DNA of 64,000 nt from Microbacterium protaetiae (GTDB lineage Bacteria > Actinomycetota > Actinomycetes > Actinomycetales > Microbacteriaceae), in the NCBI RefSeq assembly GCF_004135285.1, contig NZ_CP035494.1, positions 868,001-932,000 of the forward strand, in the 5' to 3' direction. Position 1 is the first letter of the stretch. Each line of letters opens with the position of its first letter. Position numbers and translations under genes: made by a program. Below, piece after piece: positions 40,595 through 48,698 of this stretch. A model generated the notes under the pieces. The model saw only the letters and a program-made list of their open reading frames with translations. It had not been told where the DNA came from and did no database searches.

Positions 40595-40599
40595 CGTCG

Positions 40600-41361
40600 T
40601 CAGCTGACTCCGTGGGCCACGACGCGCGGCGATGTGATCACAACCGGTTCGGGGTCATCCGCGAGTGCGGCTCTGGCGTCGACGGCGAGTCGGTCGCCGA
40701 GGATCTGGCTGCGGCCGGCTTCGATGCCGTCGAGTGCGATGCGCGCGATCTCGGCGGGTGGCGTCATCATCGCGTCCATGACGCCGGGGCCGGCGACAGC
40801 ATCGGCGTAAGCGCGCAGTGTCGGTGTGGCTGCCATCCCGAAAAGCAGACTGCTCACCTGGATGCCGCGCGGAGCGAGTTCGTGGCGGAGCGATTCCGTC
40901 ATCCTCCAGCCGGCTGCCTTTGTGGCCCCATAGACGTCGACACCGTCCAAATGTGACCAGGCAGCTGCCGACAGTACGTTCAGGATCGCGCCGCCGCCAT
41001 TGTGTTCAAGGATCGGCGTGAAAGCTTGCACCATCCGAAGCGTCCCATAGAAGTTCGTCTCGAACAGGCGTCGCACCCTGTCGAGGTCAGCGTCGATGAA
41101 GTTGAGGTCACCGGCGAAGGTCGCGGCGTTGTTTATCAGAATGTCGACGTCTGCGGCAGCTCGTGCCGCCCCCTCGATCGAGGCGGCATCGGTGAGGTCG
41201 AGGCGGATGATTTCCGCCTCATCGACGTGCACGTTCTCGGGCCGTCGAGCTGCCGCATAAACGCGCGTGGCGCCTCGTTCGATCAGCTGTCGGACAAGGT
41301 GGTGTCCCAGGTTGTCGATGCCGACTCCGGTGACCAATGCTGTTGCTCCGTGCAGTTCCAT
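40600..41361 (-). CDS. Short-chain dehydrogenase/reductase
   Basis: 253 residues from the ATG at 41361 (AAGGAG upstream). Rossmann start ALVTGVGIDNLGHHLV, with TGxGxxxLG in place of the usual TGxxxGxG; LDLTDAAS, ILINNAATF (NNAG-like), Ser in LSAAAWS, and the active-site YGATKAA (YxxxK). Cytoplasmic NAD(P)H oxidoreductase with unknown substrate. Divergent from the AraC regulator across 137 bp, which likely controls it. Confidence 0.87.
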   Translation of the reverse strand: MELHGATALVTGVGIDNLGHHLVRQLIERGATRVYAAARRPENVHVDEAEIIRLDLTDAASIEGAARAAADVDILINNAATFAGDLNFIDADLDRVRRLFETNFYGTLRMVQAFTPILEHNGGGAILNVLSAAAWSHLDGVDVYGATKAAGWRMTESLRHELAPRGIQVSSLLFGMAATPTLRAYADAVAGPGVMDAMMTPPAEIARIALDGIEAGRSQILGDRLAVDARAALADDPEPVVITSPRVVAHGVS

Positions 41362-41498
41362 GCGCTTCTCCTTCACGTGGCATTCGATGAACTCATCCGA
41401 GGCTAGAACGACGATCTGAAGCAGTCGATGCTTTATCTGCGCAGTTTTCTTATCTATATGCGTCACGAAAGACCACGGACGCGTCATAGGATCGCTGG

Positions 41499-42452
41499 AT
41501 GGATGTGGTGACAGAAGTGCTGCGCGTCTCGAACTTTCGCGGTGTGCTCGGAGCGCGGATCGAGGCAGGGAGCTCCTGGCAGGTCTCGGTACAGGAATAC
41601 CCGGGAATGGCGATGCACGCTGTGCTCGCCGGGAACGCCTGGCTGACAACAGGTGACCGAACACCGTTGCATCTCGCGACCGGCGACGTCGTGATGACGC
41701 CCGCCCGCGTTCCGCACCACATCACCGATCGACCCGAGGACGACACGGGGGAGCCGACGGTGTTCCCCCCTGACGGAGCGCGACGTGCTCTCACGGTCGG
41801 TGCCGGGCCCACCCTGACGCGAATACTGACGGTCTTCTACGACTGCGACCACGCCACCCGCACCCAGGTGGTCGACGAGATGTCCGGGTTCATCCATATC
41901 GTCGGAGGCGAAGGCGGGGCCGCGTATCTCGACGACATCGTCACTCTTCTCGGCCGCGAGCTAGATCAGCCGCAACTGGCCACGACCGCCGTCATCGACG
42001 GTCTCATCGACATCGTTCTCATCTGCATGGTCCGGGCCTGGATAGCGCTGCGGCCGTCGGGCCGGCGTGGCACCTGGCTCGGCTGGGCTGACGACCCCGT
42101 GGTCGAAAAGGCCGTCACCCTGATTCACCGCGACCCGGCATTCGACTGGACGACATCGTCGCTGGCGGCGGCGACGTCAGTGTCCCGAGCCACTCTCTCG
42201 CGCAGGTTCGCCGCCGCCATGGGCCTGTCACCGGCCGACTACATCGCTCAATGGCGCATGGACGTGGCCGCCGTCCGCCTTCGCGACACCTCCGACTCCG
42301 TGGAGAAAGTCGCAGCCGCTGTCGGCTATCGATCCGTCCCGTCTTTCACGCGTGCTTTCGCGCGCGACCGCGGCCGGACCCCGGGCGCCTACCGATCCCA
42401 CGCCGTTGAGTCGCGCGCCACACCACGCTCAATCAGAACCCGATACCACTGA
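41499..42452 (+). CDS. AraC-family regulator with cupin sensor domain
   Basis: 317 residues. N-terminal cupin-like domain (VSVQEYPGMAMHAVLAGNAWLTTGDRTPLHLATGDVVMTP), typical of the AraC cupin_6 group, and a C-terminal double HTH (SSLAAATSVSRATLSRRFAAAMGLSPADYI, EKVAAAVGYRSVPSFTRAFARDRGRTPGAYR). Divergent from the SDR gene; this subgroup commonly activates adjacent reductase genes. Its last 20 bases overlap the convergent unknown gene. Confidence 0.9.
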   Translation: MDVVTEVLRVSNFRGVLGARIEAGSSWQVSVQEYPGMAMHAVLAGNAWLTTGDRTPLHLATGDVVMTPARVPHHITDRPEDDTGEPTVFPPDGARRALTVGAGPTLTRILTVFYDCDHATRTQVVDEMSGFIHIVGGEGGAAYLDDIVTLLGRELDQPQLATTAVIDGLIDIVLICMVRAWIALRPSGRRGTWLGWADDPVVEKAVTLIHRDPAFDWTTSSLAAATSVSRATLSRRFAAAMGLSPADYIAQWRMDVAAVRLRDTSDSVEKVAAAVGYRSVPSFTRAFARDRGRTPGAYRSHAVESRATPRSIRTRYH

Positions 42453-43008
42453 CGGCGGAACAGGACGAACCAGTCCCCATCCAGAACACCGAAGAGGCCG
42501 CGCGGGTGCAGGCCTCTCCGATCCGCACGAACGTCATGTCACCAGGCCTCACCCTCGGCGGAGCGGCGGGCTTCGCGCCCGCAGGGTACGACACAGCCTG
42601 AATCTGGGCGTCCTCGGCGTCCACCCACTGATCCCAGCCGCTGTGATGATCGCCGCTCCAACGCGGATCAGCGACCGCTCGCGAATACCAGTGCGTCGAG
42701 ATGAGGAACTTCCCGCCCCGCTCATTCAGCACCCGGAACCACTCACCCTCGAACAGGACGAACCAGTCCCACTGCCGAAGATCCGACACGTCGGAACGAG
42801 GAACCCGACGGGCGGACGAATCCAACGGTGCCGACCCGTCCAGACTCGACGTTCGATAGCGCCCGGGAAGGTCCGCCGTCTTCGCAGTCACCCAGTCGAC
42901 CGGCACATCGAAACTGCCGGCCCGCCCTGTTCCAAGGAAGGGAATCTCCACACCGTCGATCCGCCCGAACAAGCCCCGCGGATGCAACCGCTCACCCATC
43001 GTCGTCAC
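42433..43008 (-). CDS. Unknown protein with internal repeats and a likely frameshifted end
   Basis: 191 residues. HPRGLFGRIDGVEIPF opens the protein and DWFVLFEGEWFRVLNERGGKF lies in the middle. After about residue 160 the reading frame gives unrelated sequence (TRAASSVFWMGTGSS), but the neighbouring frame reads GLHPRGLFGVLDGDWFVLFR, that is, the same two motifs again. So the 3' end appears frameshifted near 42510. It starts four bases inside the end of the upstream chimeric gene. Family unknown; possibly a cargo or effector-type fragment. Confidence 0.5.
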   Translation of the reverse strand: MTTMGERLHPRGLFGRIDGVEIPFLGTGRAGSFDVPVDWVTAKTADLPGRYRTSSLDGSAPLDSSARRVPRSDVSDLRQWDWFVLFEGEWFRVLNERGGKFLISTHWYSRAVADPRWSGDHHSGWDQWVDAEDAQIQAVSYPAGAKPAAPPRVRPGDMTFVRIGEACTRAASSVFWMGTGSSCSAVSGIGF

Positions 43009-43637
43009 GGGGCCGTGCCGTCAACATGACGCCAGGCATCAGTCACCCTCATCCAGACAGGCCCGCCGGTCGGCTGTTCCTTCAAGACACCGTCGAGGAT
43101 CGAGTGGAACTGGGAGTTGTTGTAGTCGAGTCGGAGTCCCGCGTAGACGTCCTGCGAATCTGCAAAATGCGTCACATCCTGCAGGCGCGTGACGAACCCT
43201 TGCAGGCTGTCGGGAGCGTACCGGTACGTTCCCGTGAAGGCCCGCGCCTCAGCCTCGCCCGACGGGATGACGGCACAGACGGGGGCGGATGCCGCAGCCA
43301 GCGCCGGATCGACGAGCACGATGCGCGCGCCCGAGAGCTCGAGAAGGTACCTCAGCTCGCCGCCGCACAGCGCGTAGTTGATCGGCACATGCACGAGTCC
43401 GGCACGGGCGCACGCGAGGAAGCCGATGAGGTACGCGTCGGAGTTCGTGCCGTACGCGGCGACGCGATCACCCTTCCGTGCGCCGCGATCGAGCAGCCAC
43501 GCGGCGGCGCGCGAGACGGCGTCGTCGAGTTCGCGATAGGTGAGGGCCCGCTCCTCGAAGGTCAGGGCGGTGCGGTCGGGGTGGCGTGCGGCGCTGCCGC
43601 GAAGGACGCCGTCGACGCTGTCGGCGCGGGGATTCAT
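43005..43637 (-). pseudogene. Truncated acyl-CoA synthetase fused to unrelated C-terminus
   Basis: 210 codons. Residues 1-~120 are the N-terminal part of an AMP-binding acyl-CoA synthetase (DGVLRGSAARHPDRTALTFEERALTYRELDDAVSRAAAWLLDRGARKGDRVAAYGTN, AYLIGFLACARAGLVHVPINYAL). The adenylation core (YTSGTTGxPK motif) is absent. Residues ~125-210 (FTGTYRYAPDSLQGFVTRLQDV, DYNNSQFHSILDGVL) are unrelated. The chimera cannot be an active ligase. The join suggests insertion of foreign DNA into the synthetase gene, whose rest is not in the window. Confidence 0.7.
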
Positions 43638-43713
43638 GGCTGAAGCCTAGCTGGCCGTCAGCGCACCATCACCCCGGCCTCCGCACCTGGCGCGCCCGCC
43701 CTCCCCCGGTTCA

Positions 43714-43839
43714 GTCGTCGCATATGGCCCCCGGAACGCGCTGGGAGGGGCCATATGCGACGACACAACCGGAAGCCCCGGAATTTCAGTCGTCGCATAT
43801 TGCCCCTCCGCCGGCGCAGGAGGGGCCATATGCGACGAC
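43714..43839. repeat. Two tandem GTCGTCGCATATGGCCCC palindromes
   Basis: Element A: GTCGTCGCATATGGCCCC (43714-43731) and its perfect complement (43747-43764), 15-base loop. Element B: arms 43789-43809 and 43819-43839, 21 bp with one mismatch, same core. They sit in a 400-bp gene-free stretch (43638-44037). The remainder, 43840-44037, holds only Arg/Ser-rich-looking G+C-rich sequence with fragments related to the TCGCTTCGC repeat, and I see no gene there. Confidence 0.85.
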
Positions 43840-44037
43840 TGAGCGACGGCTCACTCGAGGCGAGGCGCCGCCAGCCCGGACCGCGCCGCCGGCCAGCCTG
43901 GCGTCGCTGCGCAGCAGCGTGAAGTCGAGGTCGCTGACGAACAGCGTCGCGTCTTCACGCCGTCGTTTCGGCTCGCTTCGCGGTTCCTCAGCGAGGAGCG
44001 GAGCGACGAGACGAAGGGCGCTGAACGAGCGTGATCC

Positions 44038-45426
44038 CTACGCGCCCTTCAACCGCTCGGCGAGATACTGCTCGACCTCGGCGACCGGCACGCGCTCCTG
44101 CGCCATACTGTCGCGGTCGCGCACGGTCACCGCGTCGTCGTCGAGCGAGTCAAAGTCGACGGTGACGCACAGCGGGGTGCCGATCTCGTCCTGTCGGCGG
44201 TAGCGACGGCCGATGGCTCCGGCATCGTCGAAGTCGGTGTTCCATCCGTGGCCGCGCAGCGTGTCGGCGAGTTCGCGCGCAAGCGGCGAGAGCTTCTCGT
44301 TGCGCGAGAGCGGCAGCACGGCGACCTTGACCGGCGCCAGCCGCGGGTCAAGGCCCAACACCGTGCGGGTGTCGGTGCCGCCCTTGGCGTTGGGCGCCTC
44401 TTCTTCGCGGTACGCGTCGACGAGGAACGCCATCATCGCGCGGGTCAGACCGAACGAGGGCTCGATGACGTACGGGATGTACTTCTGGCCGGATGCCTGG
44501 TCGAAGTAGGTGAGCGACTGGCCCGACGCCTCGGTGTGGTTGGTCAGGTCGAAGTCGGTGCGGTTGGCGATGCCCATCAGCTCGCCCCACTCGCGCCCGG
44601 CGAAGCCGAACCGGTACTCGATGTCGATGGTGCCGTCGGAGTAGTGCGCGCGGTCGTCTTCGGGCACATCGAGCCGCTGCATGTTGGCGGGGTCGATCCC
44701 GAGGTCGACGAACCAGTCCCAGCACTCCTCAACCCAGTGCTCGAACCACTCGCCCGCCTCAGCCGGTGGCACGAAGTACTCGATCTCCATCTGCTCGAAC
44801 TCGCGAGTGCGAAAGATGAAGTTGCCCGGAGTGATCTCGTTGCGGAACGCCTTGCCCACCTGACCGACGCCGAACGGCGGCTTCTTGCGCGAGGTCTGCA
44901 CGACATTGGCGAAGTTGATGAAGATGCCCTGCGCCGTCTCGGGGCGCAGGTAGTTCAGCCCCGACTCGTCTTCGACGACGCCGAGGTAGGTCTTCATCAG
45001 GCCCGAGAACTCTTTCGGCTCGGTGTACTTGCCCTTCGTGCCACAGTTCGGGCACGGCACGTCGGCCAGCCCGTTCTCGGCCTTGCGGCCCTTGCGCGCC
45101 TCGAAGTCTTCGATGAGCGTGTCGGCGCGGAACCGCTTGTGGCACTGCAGGCACTCCACGAGCGGGTCGGTGAAGGTCGCCAGGTGCCCCGAGGCCTCCC
45201 ACACGCGCTTGGGCAGCACGACCGACGAGTCGAGCCCCACCATGTCGCCGCGGCCGCGCACGAACGTCTGCCACCACTGCCGCCGGATGTTCTCCTTCAG
45301 CTCGGTGCCCAGGGAGCCGTAGTCCCACGCCGAGCGCGAACCACCGTAGATCTCACCGGCCTGGAACACGAACCCGCGATGGCGGGCGAGGGCGATGACT
45401 TTGTCGAGGCGAGAGGGCTCGGCCAC
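44038..45426 (-). CDS. glyS: Glycyl-tRNA synthetase (dimeric class II type)
   Basis: 462 residues from a GTG at 45426 with GGAG five bases upstream. Class II synthetase: [34 protein letters not shown], the zinc-like pairs CLQCHKRF and [21 protein letters not shown] (motif 2 region), [25 protein letters not shown], and [16 protein letters not shown] (motif 3), with a C-terminal anticodon-binding domain. Charges tRNA-Gly. An upstream extension to 45477 crosses a terminator hairpin and is rejected. No T-box is seen. Confidence 0.95.
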   Translation of the reverse strand: MAEPSRLDKVIALARHRGFVFQAGEIYGGSRSAWDYGSLGTELKENIRRQWWQTFVRGRGDMVGLDSSVVLPKRVWEASGHLATFTDPLVECLQCHKRFRADTLIEDFEARKGRKAENGLADVPCPNCGTKGKYTEPKEFSGLMKTYLGVVEDESGLNYLRPETAQGIFINFANVVQTSRKKPPFGVGQVGKAFRNEITPGNFIFRTREFEQMEIEYFVPPAEAGEWFEHWVEECWDWFVDLGIDPANMQRLDVPEDDRAHYSDGTIDIEYRFGFAGREWGELMGIANRTDFDLTNHTEASGQSLTYFDQASGQKYIPYVIEPSFGLTRAMMAFLVDAYREEEAPNAKGGTDTRTVLGLDPRLAPVKVAVLPLSRNEKLSPLARELADTLRGHGWNTDFDDAGAIGRRYRRQDEIGTPLCVTVDFDSLDDDAVTVRDRDSMAQERVPVAEVEQYLAERLKGA

Positions 45427-45454
45427 GGTGGCTCCAATGGTCGGTAGGGGGAGA

Positions 45455-45491
45455 AAGAAGAAAAGAGGATGCCGCATGCAGCGGCATCCTC
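45455..45491 (-). terminator. Rho-independent terminator of the DUF4870 gene
   Basis: GAGGATGCCGC (45465-45475) and GCGGCATCCTC (45481-45491) form a perfect 11-bp stem. Read on the minus strand it is followed by TTTTCTTCTTTC (45464-45453). It lies 37 bp beyond the stop of the upstream DUF4870 gene and isolates it from glyS. Confidence 0.85.
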
Positions 45492-45527
45492 GATTCTATC
45501 GGCGGGGTCTGAGAGAGCCCGCCGCCC

Positions 45528-45938
45528 TCACTTGATGAACGGGATCGTCAACGGATACGTGTAGAACTCGCCCTTGTTGGCTTTCACCGCGGCGATGATC
45601 GAGAACACGACGTTCAAGATCGCCGCGGCGATGATGATGAAGACGCCGATGATGATGAACGTCAAGATGATGCCGACGATGAACGCGATGATCAGCGTGA
45701 GCTGGAAGTTCAGCGCCGCCTTGGTGTGCGCGTTGATGAACGGTCCGCGGTCCTTGAGAACGAGATACCCGATCAGTGCCGGCAGGAACTCGAAGAAGAT
45801 GCCGCCGATGTGGATCAGAGTGGCCCAGAGCTTCTCGTCGGCGGGGTTCAGCGGCTGCGGCGCCTGACCGTAGGGGCCCTGCGGCGGCACGGGCGGCTGC
45901 TGCGGGGGCTGCTGCGGAGGAATCGGCGGTGTCGTCAT
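45528..45938 (-). CDS. DUF4870/Tic20-like membrane protein
   Basis: 136 residues. A Pro/Gln-rich cytoplasmic N-terminus (IPPQQPPQQPPVPPQGPYGQ) precedes KLWATLIHIGGIFFEFLPALIGYLVLKDRGPFINAHTKAALNFQ, a hallmark of DUF4870, and three to four membrane helices. Function unknown. A clear terminator follows. Confidence 0.85.
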   Translation of the reverse strand: MTTPPIPPQQPPQQPPVPPQGPYGQAPQPLNPADEKLWATLIHIGGIFFEFLPALIGYLVLKDRGPFINAHTKAALNFQLTLIIAFIVGIILTFIIIGVFIIIAAAILNVVFSIIAAVKANKGEFYTYPLTIPFIK

Positions 45939-46009
45939 GGCGCCTAATCATAGGGGTGGGCCGATGCCGGGCGCCAGGGTGGTCGACGCTCTTATGTGCG
46001 ATGACCAGG

Positions 46010-46423
46010 TCACGCGGGGAGACGAGCAGGGATGCCGAGGCCTTCGGCCACCTGCGCCATCCGGATGTCATAGGTCCACAGCTCGTCAGTCCCAAGGGCG
46101 AGAGCAGTCGCGATGTGGATGGCATCAAGCGTGCGCAATACCGGGGGGCCGATGACTCGCGCGCTCTCGAGGATCGGACGCGTCATCTGAACGAGCGAGA
46201 CCCCGACGAATGCCTCATACGTACCGGCCGTCACATCTCGCTGATCTTCAGCTTCGAGCCGTGCACGCATAGCACGGGCCACTTCGATCCGAGCGAGTAT
46301 CGACGACGCGAACTGGGCGCCCGCCCCGGCTGCACCATCGATCGCGCTGCGCAGCTCGGCGGCACCCTGCTCGTTCGCCACACGCTTCACCAGCGCGCTG
46401 GAGTCGATATAGACAGTCGTCAC
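46010..46423 (-). CDS. vapC: VapC-type PIN-domain toxin
   Basis: 137 residues from a GTG overlapping the antitoxin stop (GTGA). PIN fold: VYIDSSALVKRVANEQG (Asp), ARIEVARAMRARLE (Glu), LRTLDAIHIATALAL (Asp) and LWTYDIRMAQVAEGLGI (Asp). Single-stranded RNase toxin. The frame is open a little upstream, but those codons belong to the antitoxin gene in another frame. Confidence 0.88.
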   Translation of the reverse strand: MTTVYIDSSALVKRVANEQGAAELRSAIDGAAGAGAQFASSILARIEVARAMRARLEAEDQRDVTAGTYEAFVGVSLVQMTRPILESARVIGPPVLRTLDAIHIATALALGTDELWTYDIRMAQVAEGLGIPARLPA

Positions 46424-46686
46424 AGTCGCTCTTCGCGCAACTCGTCGAGAACGTCGACCATCGAACTTCCCGGCGGCGGACTGACCCATGCCCTCACCGG
46501 GCGCATGGATTCCGTCGGGGGCTCAACCCAATCGGGCCACTGTCGTGCGCGGAGTTGATGCTGTGTGAGGCCGAGATGCTCGTCTACGGCGCGGCGGAGA
46601 ATTTCCTGCTGGCTGAGCCCCGTGCGTTCAGACTCGGCACGAAGCGCATCAGCGGCGTCGGGTCGCAACCGGAGGTTCATGGCCAT
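46420..46686 (-). CDS. vapB: VapB-like RHH antitoxin
   Basis: 88 residues from the ATG at 46686. MNLRLRPDAADALRAESERTGLSQQEILRRAVDEHLGL is a ribbon-helix-helix DNA-binding segment; the C-terminus (MVDVLDELREERL) should contact the toxin. Coupled to vapC by GTGA. Two direct repeats lie just upstream. Confidence 0.8.
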   Translation of the reverse strand: MAMNLRLRPDAADALRAESERTGLSQQEILRRAVDEHLGLTQHQLRARQWPDWVEPPTESMRPVRAWVSPPPGSSMVDVLDELREERL

Positions 46687-46693
46687 GAACTCA

Positions 46694-46726
46694 TGGTACC
46701 ACTTCACCGTCGAACTGGTACCACTT
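46694..46726. promoter_or_regulatory. Paired TGGTACCACTT operator upstream of vapBC
   Basis: TGGTACCACTT occurs at 46694-46704 and 46716-46726, exactly 22 bp apart (two helical turns), each with a TGGTACCA palindrome. They start eight bases upstream of the antitoxin ATG. RHH antitoxins commonly bind such phased pairs. Confidence 0.6.
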
Positions 46727-46777
46727 GGGTGACAGATGTCCTGGTCATGGATGCCGCAGGCAACGCAGACTGGAGCC

Positions 46778-47368
46778 ATGCCCAAACCCGAGATGATCGA
46801 CGACGACGCGCTCGACGATCTCGAGCGCGAGCTGATGGGCCGCGCGCGCGGGCGTGTGCTCGAGCTCGGAGCCGGACGCGGCGAGAACTTCGGCGCCTTC
46901 GCGCCCGACATCCTCTGGCAGGGACTCGAGCCCGACCCCGAGCGGCGCGCGGAACTCACGCGGCGAGCGCGCGAGTGGAGTCATGAGGCTTTGCCGATGG
47001 ATGCTGTTGCCGAGCACGTGCCGCTGGAGGCGGCATCCGTCGACACCGTCGTGGCGACCTACGTGCTGTGCACCGTCGACGACGTTCTCATGGCGCTGCA
47101 CGAGGCGCGGCGGGTGCTGGTGCCGGGCGGAAGGATGCTGCTGGTCGAGCACGTGCTCGCGCCGCACAGCGCGACCATGCGCACTCTGCAGCGCGTGGCG
47201 ACGCCGTTCACCAAGCGCTGGTGCGGCGGATGCCACCAAGACCGCGACCCCCTGCCCGCGCTGCGCGCGGCCGGCTTCGCCGACGTCGAGGTGCGCCACC
47301 GGCGCGTGCACGACCGGCCGCTGCCGCCCGAGTCGATTTTGCTGTATGAGGGGGTTGTGGCGGAGTAG
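46778..47368 (+). CDS. Class I SAM-dependent methyltransferase
   Basis: 196 residues from the ATG at 46778 with GGAG just upstream. Motif I VLELGAGRGENF, the acidic post-I GLEPDPER, SVDTVVATYVLCTVDDVLMALHEARRVLVPGGRMLLVEHV (motifs II-III), and a C-terminal PFTKRWCGGCHQDRDP resemble small UbiE/phospholipid N-methyltransferase-like enzymes. Substrate unknown. Confidence 0.85.
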   Translation: MPKPEMIDDDALDDLERELMGRARGRVLELGAGRGENFGAFAPDILWQGLEPDPERRAELTRRAREWSHEALPMDAVAEHVPLEAASVDTVVATYVLCTVDDVLMALHEARRVLVPGGRMLLVEHVLAPHSATMRTLQRVATPFTKRWCGGCHQDRDPLPALRAAGFADVEVRHRRVHDRPLPPESILLYEGVVAE

Positions 47369-47428
47369 GGGCAGCGCCCGCGGGTGCCGTCGCCGGGGCG
47401 CGGCGTCGGGCCCGGCGTTGGGTCCGGC

Positions 47429-47514
47429 GTTCAAAACACAGCCCATCTGTGCGCGATCGGCTCAATTCGGGGGGTTTACGGCGTCGAAAGCTCGAGACGG
47501 GCTGAGTTTTGAAC
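47429..47514. repeat. REP-like palindrome, intergenic copy
   Basis: GTTCAAAACACAGCCC (47429-47444) pairs with GGGCTGAGTTTTGAAC (47499-47514), one mismatch. Same arms as the fbiC-internal element at 8220-8304. It lies between the methyltransferase and the convergent restriction-like gene. Confidence 0.75.
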
Positions 47515-47534
47515 GCGCGCGGCGGAAGATGCGG

Positions 47535-48266
47535 CTACTTCTTGGCGTCGATCACGAGTTCCGGACGAATCACACCGCTTCGAATGATCCGTCCCAGCTC
47601 ATCAACATCCGCGTTGAAACTGTTTTGTCTCCGGATCTCCTTGCGCATTGCATCGAGAACAGCGGGACTACGAAGGACATCGGCGAGCGCCTGCGGCGAG
47701 GTCGCCGCCTGACGCTTCCAGAGTTCACTGATGGTGTCACGCTTGAGCGCAGACCGATGCAAGTGGAAGAGTCTCTCGACCTTCTTCGCCGTCGTCTCGT
47801 CACCCAGCACATCGACCTCCAGAGCGAGCGTGGTTGACACCTGCTGCCCAGTGACGACTGTGACGTGATACGCCTGCCATGTCTGTCCGTTGGTGAGGAT
47901 GATCCACTCCAGCCCCTCCTTAACGGCGTACGTCTCAACCTGGCGCAGATGACGGGCGTTGAGCTGCTGCGCGGCGCGCTTCACTTCGATGAAAGCCACG
48001 AGTTGCTTCTCGATGCGCACCCCATAGTCGGCGAACTCGCCGCGTACCGCGTATTCCGTCGTGAGGTCTTCGTATTTGTCGTACCCGAGCGCAACACACA
48101 GGAAGTCGGTGACCAGCAGGCGCGTGTCGCCCTCATTGGCGTCACGCTGCACCAGTTCTTGAAGAGGCTTCTGAAACTTGCGGAGTGCGGTTCGAATGTC
48201 GTCCTTCGCGTCGGCTTCCCATTTCGGTCCGGCGGGTTTCGCGGAGGGGGTGGCTGTCTCACTCAT
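47535..48266 (-). CDS. HsdR-N-type (type I restriction R-protein N-terminal) nuclease-domain protein
   Basis: 243 residues. The HsdR_N-like core reads DTRLLVTDFLCVALGYDKYEDLTTEYAVRGEFADYGVRIEKQLVAFIEVKRAAQQL; D in FADYGV and ExK in FIEVKR give the PD-(D/E)xK layout. There is no helicase domain, so it is a stand-alone nuclease-like protein. It follows the XRE gene in the same direction and belongs to the defence cluster by position. It could be nuclease or accessory; activity unknown. Confidence 0.75.
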   Translation of the reverse strand: MSETATPSAKPAGPKWEADAKDDIRTALRKFQKPLQELVQRDANEGDTRLLVTDFLCVALGYDKYEDLTTEYAVRGEFADYGVRIEKQLVAFIEVKRAAQQLNARHLRQVETYAVKEGLEWIILTNGQTWQAYHVTVVTGQQVSTTLALEVDVLGDETTAKKVERLFHLHRSALKRDTISELWKRQAATSPQALADVLRSPAVLDAMRKEIRRQNSFNADVDELGRIIRSGVIRPELVIDAKK

Positions 48267-48334
48267 TCATGCTCCTCATGCATCGGGGGTTGGGAGGTGT
48301 GGTTTCTGCACGTCGCTGTCAGCCAGCGGCGATC

Positions 48335-48604
48335 TCAACTCGCCCTGCGACTGCGGGTTGTTGGGGCGAAGTGCGCCAGCGTGAGCCCCTCAATAAGCGA
48401 ACCCGGCTCAACATCGAGCGCGACCGCGATGCGCACGAGGCTGTGGATGCTGGGGGTCGCCCGCCCGCCCTCATAGCTGCGGATGTTCGACGAGTCGATG
48501 CCGGTGGCTGCCGCCAGCTGATCCTGGGTCATCTTTCGCCCCTGGCGGGCCCGCACTATCTGCGTGCCGATATGCGCGGCTGCGGCAGAGGGGACTCGAG
48601 GCAC
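48335..48604 (-). CDS. XRE-family small regulator, candidate controller protein
   Basis: 89 residues from a GTG. A single HTH domain (QIVRARQGRKMTQDQLAAATGIDSSNIRSYEGGRATPSIHSLVRIAVALDV) with a short tail. Size and position, divergent from a DNA methyltransferase operon, match C-proteins of restriction-modification systems. A 10-bp palindrome lies between the divergent genes. Confidence 0.8.
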   Translation of the reverse strand: MPRVPSAAAAHIGTQIVRARQGRKMTQDQLAAATGIDSSNIRSYEGGRATPSIHSLVRIAVALDVEPGSLIEGLTLAHFAPTTRSRRAS

Positions 48605-48655
48605 CTCTCAAGGGTCTTGGCCACCGGTTCATCGCGCCAGGGTGCATGTCCCCGG

Positions 48656-48665
48656 GTACTAGTAC
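48656..48665. promoter_or_regulatory. GTACTAGTAC palindrome between XRE and methylase genes
   Basis: Perfect 10-bp palindrome 34 bp upstream of the methylase start and 52 bp upstream of the XRE start, in a 94-bp divergent promoter region. Candidate binding site for the XRE protein. Confidence 0.5.
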
Positions 48666-48698
48666 ACTCCAAATCAGTTGGGGTGAGGGGAGTGGTGG

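Noticed and set aside
45427..45477. Longer start for glycyl-tRNA synthetase, or a T-box/riboswitch leader
   Set aside because: The extension crosses the rho-independent terminator of the upstream gene. The hairpin is too short and in the wrong place for a T-box, and no T-box sequence is seen.
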